From IMG/VR virus record IMGVR_UViG_3300047360_000121, positions 1-63,685 of that record: DNA of 63,685 nucleotides. One strand, 5' to 3'. This document shows positions 16,425-24,042 of the stretch, piece after piece. Under the pieces are notes generated by a model. It had not been told where the DNA came from and searched no databases. It worked only from the letters and a program-made list of their open reading frames with translations. The DNA comes from a virus. How positions within the stretch are numbered: position 1 is the first letter of the stretch; every line of letters begins with the position of its first letter. The position numbers and the translations under genes were made by a program.

Positions 16425-16615
16425 TCGAACGCGACCACGAGGCGGGCGTCCTGCGGATCGTCTGCGACGAGTGCGGCGAGATGCACCATGCCGAGGAACC
16501 GCTCGAAGACGGTGCCCCGGCATACTCCCGGCTCGTCACGACCGCCAAGGTGGACGGCTGGCGGGTCCGGCCTGAAGATGGCGGGTGGACCCACACCTGC
16601 CGGGATTGCAGGTAG
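16421..16615 (+). CDS. Small zinc-ribbon protein
   Basis: This 64-residue protein has CDECG (residues 15-19) and a C-terminal CRDC pair, which together would hold one zinc. It is the last gene of the plus-strand unit; its stop codon lies inside a 22-bp perfect palindrome that precedes the convergent terminator. Function unknown. Confidence 0.65.
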   Translation: MIERDHEAGVLRIVCDECGEMHHAEEPLEDGAPAYSRLVTTAKVDGWRVRPEDGGWTHTCRDCR

Positions 16616-16632
16616 CGCCGCGCGGCGCTACC
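16611..16632. repeat. 22-bp perfect palindrome
   Basis: GGTAGCGCCGC followed directly by its reverse complement GCGGCGCTACC forms a perfect palindrome that includes the stop codon of the 16421 gene. It could act as a terminator stem or a protein-binding site. It lies 20 bases before the bidirectional terminator. Confidence 0.6.
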
Positions 16633-16652
16633 ATACCCCCACCAGAGACTCC

Positions 16653-16682
16653 AAGGCCCCGGCGTTGCACCGCTGGGGCCTT
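16653..16682. terminator. Bidirectional terminator between convergent operons
   Basis: AAGGCCCC (16653-16660) pairs with GGGGCCTT (16675-16682), extended inwards by GCG/CGC. On the plus strand it is followed by CTTCT; on the minus strand, outward TT ends follow. It separates the plus-strand early genes from the 3' end of the minus-strand lysis genes. Confidence 0.75.
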
Positions 16683-16685
16683 CTT

Positions 16686-17162
16686 CTATTCGACGGTGAA
16701 CAGATTCGAGGTGGCCGAGGTTTCCTTCTCGGGCCAGCCGGGACGCTTCATGGTGTAGGTCGCACGGATGCGGTAGCGCCCCGGCGGCACGTCGCAGTCC
16801 CGCCCCATGAACCACGACCACGACACCTCATCGTTCTCGATCGTGTCGTCCGTGGTGTAGGGCACCACGCCGAAGCCCGAGCACTCGTGCTGGAACAGCC
16901 CGCCGGGCTTCACGCGCTGCACCTCGGCGATCCAGAAGCCCACGAAGTCCTCCTTGATCGTCCGGTCGTAGATCATGCGCGGGTCGGCCCCGGCCTCGTG
17001 GTCCGGCACGTAGATTTCGTTCACCACGAACCAGTCCGAGGCCGGGACCGTGGATCGGCTGCGATCCCCGATCGCCTCGGAAAGCTGCACCACGGCAAAG
17101 ACGATGACGAGGGACGCCGCAATCTCGCCGATCCGGCGGCGTCCAAACTCGATCTTGCTCAT
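16686..17162 (-). CDS. Membrane-anchored protein in the lysis cluster
   Basis: This 158-residue protein has an N-terminal basic stretch, one transmembrane helix (ASLVIVFAVVQL, about residues 15-32) and a 120-residue outside domain with beta strands (RYRIRATYTM) and two Cys. ATG 17162 overlaps the stop of the upstream gene as ATGA. Position at the end of the lysis cluster suggests a spanin-like or envelope function, but it has no recognised spanin motif. Confidence 0.65.
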   Translation of the reverse strand: MSKIEFGRRRIGEIAASLVIVFAVVQLSEAIGDRSRSTVPASDWFVVNEIYVPDHEAGADPRMIYDRTIKEDFVGFWIAEVQRVKPGGLFQHECSGFGVVPYTTDDTIENDEVSWSWFMGRDCDVPPGRYRIRATYTMKRPGWPEKETSATSNLFTVE

Positions 17163-17449
17163 TGGGCACCCCCTGCCGCGATGGACCCGATCTTCTCGAT
17201 CAGCCACCCTTCGGTGGCCCAATAGATCGCCAGCAGCGCCCCGACGAGGAGCGCCACGTTCTTCATGCTGCGCAGCAGCTTCAGCACCGATTCCCACTGG
17301 CTGTAGAACTCAACCGCCCTGATCGCCGTGAGCGCGTCGTCCGCGTCCAGTGCGATCAGGTGGTTGGTTTCGGTGAGGCGACGGATATGATCGAGGGTTT
17401 CCTTCTCCCGATCACCCAGCCGCGACGAGTCCCCTCGGCCCCAAAACAT
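17159..17449 (-). CDS. Small membrane protein, possible lysis accessory
   Basis: This 96-residue protein has a charged helical N-terminus (LGDREKETLDHIRRLTETNH) and one hydrophobic helix near the C-terminus (NVALLVGALLAIYWATEGWLI). It lies between the holin-like gene and the 16686 gene. It could be a second holin, an antiholin or a spanin component; the sequence does not decide. Confidence 0.65.
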   Translation of the reverse strand: MFWGRGDSSRLGDREKETLDHIRRLTETNHLIALDADDALTAIRAVEFYSQWESVLKLLRSMKNVALLVGALLAIYWATEGWLIEKIGSIAAGGAQ

Positions 17450-17467
17450 TGCGTCGCCTCCGCTCGT

Positions 17468-17851
17468 TCAGTCTGCGGCGACCCGGTTCGCGAGCACCCG
17501 CATTTCGTTCAGTTTGGCCTTGGCGATCGCCGGGGCCGCTTGTTCCGCGCCCTTCAGTTTCTTGAAGGTCTTGGGGTTGTTCGCGCGGGCGATGTCCACA
17601 GCCTGCGCCAGCGCCTCCTGTTCGGACAGCAGGCCGTTCAGCACCTTGTCGAACACATACTCGACGCCGGTTCGGACGCCCTTGTGCAGCGTCAGCATGT
17701 CCTTCTCCTCGATCTTCACGCCGATCAGGTTCATGCCCTTGGCGAAAAGAACCACGGCTTGCCCGGCAAGGAAGGTCGCCAGCAGGCCGATGATGAGGGG
17801 CAGCGCGTCGTCCAGCAGGAGGACGATCAGGTCCATCAATATATCTTGCAT
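17468..17851 (-). CDS. Putative holin (LLH-like)
   Basis: This 127-residue protein begins with one long hydrophobic segment (LMDLIVLLLDDALPLIIGLLATFLAG), followed by a helical cytoplasmic part with LHKGVRTGVEYVFDKVLNGLLSE and a basic end. This layout matches phage LL-H-type holins, which open the inner membrane for the endolysin. ATG 17851 follows GAGGAGAAC. It sits directly after the endolysin gene in the direction of transcription. Confidence 0.65.
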   Translation of the reverse strand: MQDILMDLIVLLLDDALPLIIGLLATFLAGQAVVLFAKGMNLIGVKIEEKDMLTLHKGVRTGVEYVFDKVLNGLLSEQEALAQAVDIARANNPKTFKKLKGAEQAAPAIAKAKLNEMRVLANRVAAD

Positions 17852-17862
17852 TTCGGTTCTCC

Positions 17863-18543
17863 TCAGAACTCGTTGGTGGACAGAGCCGCGCCGCTGCGGT
17901 CCATGATGATCTGCTTGCGCGGCTGCGCGAAGTTCCGAGGCCACCGAGACGAGTGCAAGCGGTTCTTGGCGATCCACGTCTTCGTGACAGCGTTGGACTG
18001 GTTGCCCCCTACCACATAGAAGGAATTGGCACTTTCGCCAAGGTAGAACGCAGCGTGGCCGGTCCAGCTTTTAGGGTTGCCCCGGTGGAAGGTGAGCACC
18101 GCGCCAAGCTGCGGCTCGCAGGCGATCCCGAACTTCTTCCAGTTCTTCGCCCCGAGCGGGTTTTCGGGCAGCGCGATCTCGGAGTCCCACTTCCGGTAGC
18201 AGGTCGCGATGAACGCCCCGCACCACGGGATTTCGCGCGGGTCGATCCACTGGACCGAACGGTCGAACCAGTTCTTCAGTTGGTTCGTGTCGCGCTGCTC
18301 GTGCAGGCCGTGGACGCGCAGGGCTTCGGCGAGCCACGGGAGATCGGACTCCTGCGATGCAGCGGTCAGCGCCTCGTAGGTGAGCGGCCCGACATAATCG
18401 CGAGCACGGAAGCCGATCGACTTCTTGAACTGAATGACGGCCCGGCTGGTGTTCGGGCCAAAGATGCCGTCAACGAGGAGCGGGCCGAAGCCGAGCGCGT
18501 TCAGCCGGTCCTGAATGACACGGACGGGATAGGTAGTGGACAT
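17863..18543 (-). CDS. Endolysin: peptidoglycan-binding domain plus TIGR02594-type peptidase
   Basis: This 226-residue protein has an N-terminal peptidoglycan-binding domain (about residues 5-60: IQDRLNALGFGP, VDGIFGPNTSRAVIQFKK) and a C-terminal CHAP/NlpC-like peptidase of the TIGR02594 type. The likely catalytic residues are Cys in IPWCGAF and His in GHAAFYLG. It would cut peptide bonds in host peptidoglycan. No signal peptide is seen, so it needs a holin, and one follows. ATG 18543 is preferred over 18558 because GGAG is correctly placed for it. Confidence 0.88.
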   Translation of the reverse strand: MSTTYPVRVIQDRLNALGFGPLLVDGIFGPNTSRAVIQFKKSIGFRARDYVGPLTYEALTAASQESDLPWLAEALRVHGLHEQRDTNQLKNWFDRSVQWIDPREIPWCGAFIATCYRKWDSEIALPENPLGAKNWKKFGIACEPQLGAVLTFHRGNPKSWTGHAAFYLGESANSFYVVGGNQSNAVTKTWIAKNRLHSSRWPRNFAQPRKQIIMDRSGAALSTNEF

Positions 18544-18603
18544 AGGGATGGACTCCATCAGGTTTCACCCGACAGTAGCCCATCCCGCAGTTCAGGGAAA
18601 CCG

Positions 18604-19314
18604 TCAGGCGATTTCCAGAACGCGCCGCAGCGTCTCCATGTTCGCCGAGTTGACCGACAGGTCCGAGCGGTGCAGCGACAGCGCCCGAATGTCGAGGTAG
18701 CCCGAGCCGGTGCCTGCGCGCCCGTTGCCGAGGAAGAACCCCGGCAGGTTGGCCGTCGATCGCGACACGCTGCTGAACGGCGAACCGTCGATCGACAGCT
18801 TCATCTGCCCGCCGCCCTGCGCGATGATCGCGGTGTGCCAGTTGTTCTCGTCGGCCACGTCGATCGAGATGTCAATGTCGGAGTCCATGCGGAAGAAGTG
18901 ATCCGCGTTGGCGAAGCGCGACATGAGGCGGTAGGTCGGCGACGACAGGTCGTAGCCGAACAGCACTTGCGCGTCGGTCTGGTAGTTCTTCTGGTGGAAG
19001 CGGACGCCGATCGTGTAGCTGCTAGGCGTCCCGATGGTCAGCCCGGCGAGTTCCATGGCCTGTTCGCCGTCGAAGTCCACGACGAGCACCCCGTCGCGCG
19101 TGTTGCGCATGGGCTGCCGGGCGGCTGCCCCCTGCCGGAAGATCGCGTTGCGACCGGGGATGGAGGGCCATTCCTCGATCCGGCCAGCCGGAGCATCGTC
19201 GGCGATGAAGAAGCCCTCGTAGCCCGGCAGAGAGGCGATCAGGGACGACACCGTTTGGACCGGGCCAAGGTTGCCGACGCCGGGCGGTTGAGCGAAGTCG
19301 AATGTGATGGGCAT
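18604..19314 (-). CDS. LamG/lectin-like virion protein, probable receptor binding
   Basis: This 236-residue protein has the beta-sandwich pattern of concanavalin/LamG domains in residues about 60-215 (SYTIGVRFHQK, MKLSIDGSPF, GYLDIRALSLH). The first 50 residues look like an attachment segment. It lies directly after the esterase tail fibre and before the endolysin, a usual place for receptor-binding or glycan-binding proteins. Role inferred from fold pattern and position. Confidence 0.7.
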   Translation of the reverse strand: MPITFDFAQPPGVGNLGPVQTVSSLIASLPGYEGFFIADDAPAGRIEEWPSIPGRNAIFRQGAAARQPMRNTRDGVLVVDFDGEQAMELAGLTIGTPSSYTIGVRFHQKNYQTDAQVLFGYDLSSPTYRLMSRFANADHFFRMDSDIDISIDVADENNWHTAIIAQGGGQMKLSIDGSPFSSVSRSTANLPGFFLGNGRAGTGSGYLDIRALSLHRSDLSVNSANMETLRRVLEIA

Positions 19315-19323
19315 GGTTGATCC

Positions 19324-21231
19324 TTACTGCGGAGTCATGAACAGGGGCGGGAACTTCACCTCGAAACTCGGCACCCAGCGGTAGAGCGTGACATTCTGCC
19401 ACTTCGTTTTCCAGCTATAGTTCGTCCGCACCAGACCGCGATGCGCCACGTAGCCGTCGTTGATCGACCGCACGTCCTGCTCCTGAAGCGCGTACCGGAT
19501 GCGCGAAGGCGGGCCGTCCAGCCGGATCGTCACGCGGTTGCCCGAGACGGTCGGGTTCTCGATGATGTTCGCCCCGAACGACTCGAAGCCGAGGTTCGGC
19601 ACCGCGCCGCCGGGGTAGCGCGATCCGGCCTCGGTGCGCAGCGCCTCGCCGGGCCGCGTGTCGAGGAAGATCAGGGCGACCCACTCGCCCGTGTCCATGT
19701 CCTCGTACATGCGCCAGTCGAGCGGCCCGAGCGTCGTCCAAGGCCGTCCGGCGTCCTCCTCGGCCATGGCGCGGGCGATCATCTCGCCGAACAGCATGGT
19801 CGTCTCGCCGTCAGGATGGACGTTGTTGTCGGTGATCTGAAACGGGTAGAGCGGCCCTGCCAGAACCGCGTGGCCCTCCTGCGCCAGCCGCAACTGGTCG
19901 TGCTTCACGTCCCACGTCTCGCCGCTGCTCGACGTGTCCGCGTCGCCGCTGGACTGCGTGAGGATGAGCCGCTGGTCGCCGAAGATGCCGCGCCCGTTCA
20001 GGTGCGACCGGAAGGACGTCATGTAGGACAGCACCGCGTTGTAGTAGGACGGGCTGTAGTCGTTCTTGGCGCTCGTGCCGTGGACGAGGACGTGCCACGG
20101 CACCCGGTAGCCGACTCCGATCCGGTCGAGGGCTTCCTTCGCCTTGTCGTACCAATAGACGAGGTTGTCCCACACCGTCGTCTCGCCCCTGCCGGTGCCC
20201 GTTCGGTCGTCAATGTCCTCGATCGCCACGCCGTTGTAGCCGTGGCAGACCGTCACCACGGAAGCCAGCAGCGTCCCGGCCTTCCGGCGGTGGTGGTTCA
20301 GCGCGCCGCAAGCCCCCAGCGCCGCCGTGGCGATCGGCCCCGCGCCGCCGCCATAGCCCAGCCGGAAGGGGGCCAAGCCGGTGCCCGAGCCGCGCTGGCT
20401 CGATGCCGTCTCGTCATATCGCCGGGACAGCCAGCCGCGCGCCGTGACTTCGTTCGCGAGGTCCATGATGCCGTCCACCACGAACACGTCGTCCTCGTCG
20501 GTCATGGTCGGGATTTTCGACCGATCGGTGAAGTGGTTGCCCACGGAAAGGGACTGGCCGTTGACCGTGATGAGGTCCACCGTGACGTTCGCATCCGAGG
20601 CTGTGCCGCGCAGCAGCGTCCGGTTGGACGCGGCGACCCGCTCCTCGACCTGCCCGCGCCCCGTGAGGAAACCCACGCTCGCGCGCTCCCGGTCATCGAG
20701 CCGCTGGTAGATCGAACCCGGCGCGTCGTCGCTGCTGGCCCCGAGCCGCAGCAGCAGTTCCTCGGACGGCACGAAGTCCAGCCCGGTACGGCGCATGGAC
20801 ATGACCACGTTGCCATCGGCGTCGAGGAACATGGCGTGGCCGTCGATCGTCGCCAGCGTGTCGCCGATCGAGCCGGACAGCCGGGCCGCGACAGCCTCGC
20901 TCGGGATGAAGTCAAGGCCGCTGGGGGTCGCGCGCAACAGCACGTTGCCCGTGGAGTCCAGCAGCAGCGCGTAGCCGTCGAACTCGGCCACGCCGTCCCG
21001 AATGTCTTCGAGTCCCTGTTCGGCCCGGTCGGCTGCGGCCACGGCTGCGTCGGCTGCGGACTGAAGCGCCTCGATCATCTCCGCGTCAGCGAGGCCGAGG
21101 ATTTCCGCCAGTTGGGACAGGGACAGCCTGACCGTCTCGTTCGTGGTCAGGTCCACCACGGCAACGAGGGATGCCGGGTCCACCGTGGACCGGGCCGGAA
21201 GGTTCGTAATTCTGACCGTAGGTTCAGGCAT
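19324..21231 (-). CDS. Tail fibre with SGNH/GDSL-type esterase domain
   Basis: This 635-residue protein starts with a 70-residue attachment and coiled-coil region, then two tandem copies of a 46-residue unit (GNVLLRATPSGLDFIPSE and GNVVMSMRRTGLDFVPSE). Residues about 215-500 look like an SGNH carbohydrate esterase: NGQSLSVG supplies the nucleophile Ser, and DNNVHPDGETTMLFGE the catalytic Asp/His block. A C-terminal beta domain follows. Such fibres bind and deacetylate surface polysaccharide. It lies between the tail-tip hub and the LamG protein. Confidence 0.8.
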   Translation of the reverse strand: MPEPTVRITNLPARSTVDPASLVAVVDLTTNETVRLSLSQLAEILGLADAEMIEALQSAADAAVAAADRAEQGLEDIRDGVAEFDGYALLLDSTGNVLLRATPSGLDFIPSEAVAARLSGSIGDTLATIDGHAMFLDADGNVVMSMRRTGLDFVPSEELLLRLGASSDDAPGSIYQRLDDRERASVGFLTGRGQVEERVAASNRTLLRGTASDANVTVDLITVNGQSLSVGNHFTDRSKIPTMTDEDDVFVVDGIMDLANEVTARGWLSRRYDETASSQRGSGTGLAPFRLGYGGGAGPIATAALGACGALNHHRRKAGTLLASVVTVCHGYNGVAIEDIDDRTGTGRGETTVWDNLVYWYDKAKEALDRIGVGYRVPWHVLVHGTSAKNDYSPSYYNAVLSYMTSFRSHLNGRGIFGDQRLILTQSSGDADTSSSGETWDVKHDQLRLAQEGHAVLAGPLYPFQITDNNVHPDGETTMLFGEMIARAMAEEDAGRPWTTLGPLDWRMYEDMDTGEWVALIFLDTRPGEALRTEAGSRYPGGAVPNLGFESFGANIIENPTVSGNRVTIRLDGPPSRIRYALQEQDVRSINDGYVAHRGLVRTNYSWKTKWQNVTLYRWVPSFEVKFPPLFMTPQ

Positions 21232-21254
21232 GACCCGGTTGCTCCTTCAGGTGA

Positions 21255-23603
21255 TTAGGCGATTGTTACCACGCGCTGAACTTCCATGAAAGAGTCCAGC
21301 CCGTCCCGTTCAGCCCAAACCCGAACGGTGTAGGTGCCAGCCGGGTAGCCGGTCATGTCGAGGTCAACGTAGGTCGAGGTCAGTTCTTTCTGGTTGAACT
21401 GGAACGCGCCGGACGAGTCGTCAACCCGTACCGTGATGGTGGTTCCGGGTTCCAGAGAGACGGACCCCTCGTGCCAGCCGAGGATCACGTTGTCCTCGGT
21501 CAGCCGGTTCCGGTTGCTCCACGAGACGCGGAAGTTTCGCGGGACGGCGATCGGGCTGTTCGCGCCGCCCTGCGCCGACCCCTCGATCCGCACGTTGGCC
21601 GGGCGCAGCGGCGCTTCGGCGCGGGCGGTGACGTTCGGCGTTCGGCTGACCCGATCACGGCGCGGCAGCGTCCCGTTGAAGGTCATGGTCTGAAGATCGT
21701 AGGTCGGCGACTCGCCCTGCGCGCGCTCGTGCGGGTCATGCAGCCGGGTCCCTTCGGGCACGAGCCAGACAACCGTGCCCGCGACGTGCGGGACCGGCAC
21801 GGTATCCATGACGCCCCGGCGCAGGCGCAGGCCGTTCGTGTTCATGTCCTCGATCAGCGCGATCTCGGCGTTCGCCGGTTGGTCGCCGATGAACAGGAAG
21901 TCGCCGATTTGCGGCGTCGCCCCGTAGCCGATCAGGTCGATCGAGACGTTCACGCTGGTTCCTTCGGCAGACAGCGACTCGGCCATGGTGCCCCGGCGGC
22001 TGACGCCGATCTCGGCGACCTGCCCGTACTTGTTGTTCCCGACCCGGTTCACCCAATTACTGCTGACCTTGAACGCATATGCCCCGGTCTGCTGCGCGGC
22101 AGCCAGAAGGCCGACGTATTCCTCGCCGTCCCGGTGCCCCCGGATGCCCGCCTTGGCGATCATGTAGTAGGGCAGGACGAACGGGTTGACGTGCGACGGG
22201 GGCAGCGGCTTGTAGCTGGCAGGCGTTCCCGAGGCACCGGAGAGTTCCTGTCCGATCACGGCTACCTGCGCGAGCACGTCTTCGAGCAAGGTGAGCGTCT
22301 GCGCCCGCCCAGCGGGGTTGCCCGTCTTGACCCGCATGACACGCGCCACGATGTCGTCTGCGCCCTCCTCGGGGAACTGGACCCGCACCACGTCGCCGGG
22401 CTTGCGGCGCTCGGACGAGGGCGGCAGGTCGAGTTCCATGGTGCGGGTCGGCGCGGTCTTCGTGAGCACGTCCCGGCTGGCCGCATCCCACGCGAGATCG
22501 ACCCGGTTGAAGAAGGTGTAGCTGTGCTTCTCGGTGATCCGCTCGCCGAGGTCGGCGATGCTGGCGAGGTCCTGAACCTGCACGGATTCCTTCTCGTAGG
22601 TTTCCGGGTTCGTCCACTCGACCATGACCTCGTTGACCACCTCGGACATGTCCTTGACCGACAGTTCGGTCAGGCGCGAGTTCTCGGCGGTGAACACCGG
22701 CAGCGTGGCCTCGTCATAGTCGGGCCGGACCAGTTTGATCGAGATCAGCCCCGTCTCCGGGTCGGGGAACATCATCGCGCGGATATGGTCGGCCACCATC
22801 TGCGCGAACTTCTCGCCGGTCATCGGCTTCGTCCAGAGAAAGCTGCCGCCCAGCAGTTCGTCGTAGGCAGCCTGCGCCGCCGCCTTCCATGCGAAGAAGT
22901 CGAAGGCGAAGTAGGGGATGCCGCAGCCCCATTCGTCGTTCGTCAGCGCCTCGAAAAGCACATGCACGAGATTGGAGTCCGGCTTGCCGAGGATCGTCGT
23001 CAGATCGTCGCCGTTCTCATACCGCGCCCGATCGGCGGCAGTCCGGTAGATCAGCGACCGCTCGGCGAAGAACTGGTCCGAGGCCCGCGTGACCTCGACC
23101 CAGAAGGTCTTCAGGTAGGGGTTGTTCGACCCGACGATGAAGGCAGGCTCGGCGCTGTCATTCGCCGCCCATTCGCCGTACTCGCCCTCCTCGGGCTTCT
23201 CACCGTCCCGGTAGTGCAGATGTTCCGACCCGGCGTTGTAGTAGCCCGGCTCACCGGGGGATTGCTTCGTCAGGCCGATGCAGCAGATGTTGCGGTAGCC
23301 CGGCACGTCGTCCGGCGCGCGGTTGTAGAGCATGTCCGCGATCGGGGTCGGGAGAAGCTGTTCACGGCCACCCGGCATGAACCAGACCGCACCCTGCGCG
23401 CCGCCCTCGTGGTTCTGACCGCCGAACAGGTCCGGCTCATAGATGTTGAAGGACTTGCCCTCGTCCACGAGCGTTCCGAACAGGCGCTTCTCGCCGAACC
23501 ACACCTCGCGCAGCAGCGTCACCGGACCCCAGCAGACCCCGAGGAGCATGTTCAGGTGGTAGTTCGTGACGCGAATCGAACCCTCGGTGCTTCTCCCGCC
23601 CAT
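21255..23603 (-). CDS. Tail tip / central hub protein (host-specificity J-like)
   Basis: This 782-residue protein sits at the lambda J position, last of the tail-tip genes and before the fibres. The N-terminal part (LHYRDGEKPEEGEYG, TFWVEVTRASDQFF, WGCGIPYFAFD) resembles tail hub proteins. The middle contains LTELSVKDMSEVVNEVMVEW and DVVRVQFPEE, and the last 100 residues an Ig/FnIII-like domain. It should form the tip complex that contacts the host surface. It is coupled to the upstream 65-residue gene by overlap. The J-like assignment is by position and general pattern, not by a unique motif. Confidence 0.78.
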   Translation of the reverse strand: MGGRSTEGSIRVTNYHLNMLLGVCWGPVTLLREVWFGEKRLFGTLVDEGKSFNIYEPDLFGGQNHEGGAQGAVWFMPGGREQLLPTPIADMLYNRAPDDVPGYRNICCIGLTKQSPGEPGYYNAGSEHLHYRDGEKPEEGEYGEWAANDSAEPAFIVGSNNPYLKTFWVEVTRASDQFFAERSLIYRTAADRARYENGDDLTTILGKPDSNLVHVLFEALTNDEWGCGIPYFAFDFFAWKAAAQAAYDELLGGSFLWTKPMTGEKFAQMVADHIRAMMFPDPETGLISIKLVRPDYDEATLPVFTAENSRLTELSVKDMSEVVNEVMVEWTNPETYEKESVQVQDLASIADLGERITEKHSYTFFNRVDLAWDAASRDVLTKTAPTRTMELDLPPSSERRKPGDVVRVQFPEEGADDIVARVMRVKTGNPAGRAQTLTLLEDVLAQVAVIGQELSGASGTPASYKPLPPSHVNPFVLPYYMIAKAGIRGHRDGEEYVGLLAAAQQTGAYAFKVSSNWVNRVGNNKYGQVAEIGVSRRGTMAESLSAEGTSVNVSIDLIGYGATPQIGDFLFIGDQPANAEIALIEDMNTNGLRLRRGVMDTVPVPHVAGTVVWLVPEGTRLHDPHERAQGESPTYDLQTMTFNGTLPRRDRVSRTPNVTARAEAPLRPANVRIEGSAQGGANSPIAVPRNFRVSWSNRNRLTEDNVILGWHEGSVSLEPGTTITVRVDDSSGAFQFNQKELTSTYVDLDMTGYPAGTYTVRVWAERDGLDSFMEVQRVVTIA

Positions 23604-23800
23604 CAGTCGGTCCTTTCTTCAGCGTTCGCGATAGCCCTCGCGAGGTAGGCGTCCGGCAGATGCGACCGCGCCTCGTCAAGAGGCATACCTTCGTCGCAGA
23701 ACTTCCTGAAGTCCAGCCCGCGTTCGTTGAAGCCAGCCCTGACGCCGAGCGCGCAAAGGCCCGCCCGCCGGAAATCGTTGATGGTCAGGCGGTCGCTCAT
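23603..23800 (-). CDS. Small tail-assembly protein
   Basis: This 65-residue protein overlaps both neighbours (ATGA at 23797-23800, one shared base at 23603). It is helical, with RRAGLCALGVRAGFNERGLDFRKF. Proteins of this size occur just before the hub gene in many siphoviruses and probably help assemble the tail tip. No family name. Confidence 0.7.
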   Translation of the reverse strand: MSDRLTINDFRRAGLCALGVRAGFNERGLDFRKFCDEGMPLDEARSHLPDAYLARAIANAEERTD

Positions 23801-24033
23801 TGTTCAACCTCAAACTCGCGCTTCGACAGGTCCGAGTAGCCGAGCGTGTTCAGACCCTTCACGCGCATCGTCCCGAACACGACCGGGATCGGCATGGACG
23901 GATCGGCCTCGGGCGCGTCGAGGTCCTTCGTCTCAGGCGGTTCCTGCTGCGGCGGCTTTGGCATGATGAGGTAGCTGACATAGCTGACAGCCACCGAGAT
24001 CACGAACATGGCGAACCAAGATACGGGGTCCAT
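23797..24033 (-). CDS. Small membrane-associated tail-tip protein
   Basis: This 78-residue protein has an N-terminal hydrophobic helix (WFAMFVISVAVSYVSYLI), a proline/acid-rich linker, then SMPIPVVFGTMRVKGLNTLG. The PVVFGT segment resembles the start of hub proteins of tail tips. It lies between the DUF2163 protein and the 65-residue gene. It probably helps deliver or anchor the tip. Confidence 0.7.
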   Translation of the reverse strand: MDPVSWFAMFVISVAVSYVSYLIMPKPPQQEPPETKDLDAPEADPSMPIPVVFGTMRVKGLNTLGYSDLSKREFEVEQ

Positions 24034-24042
24034 GATGCACTC

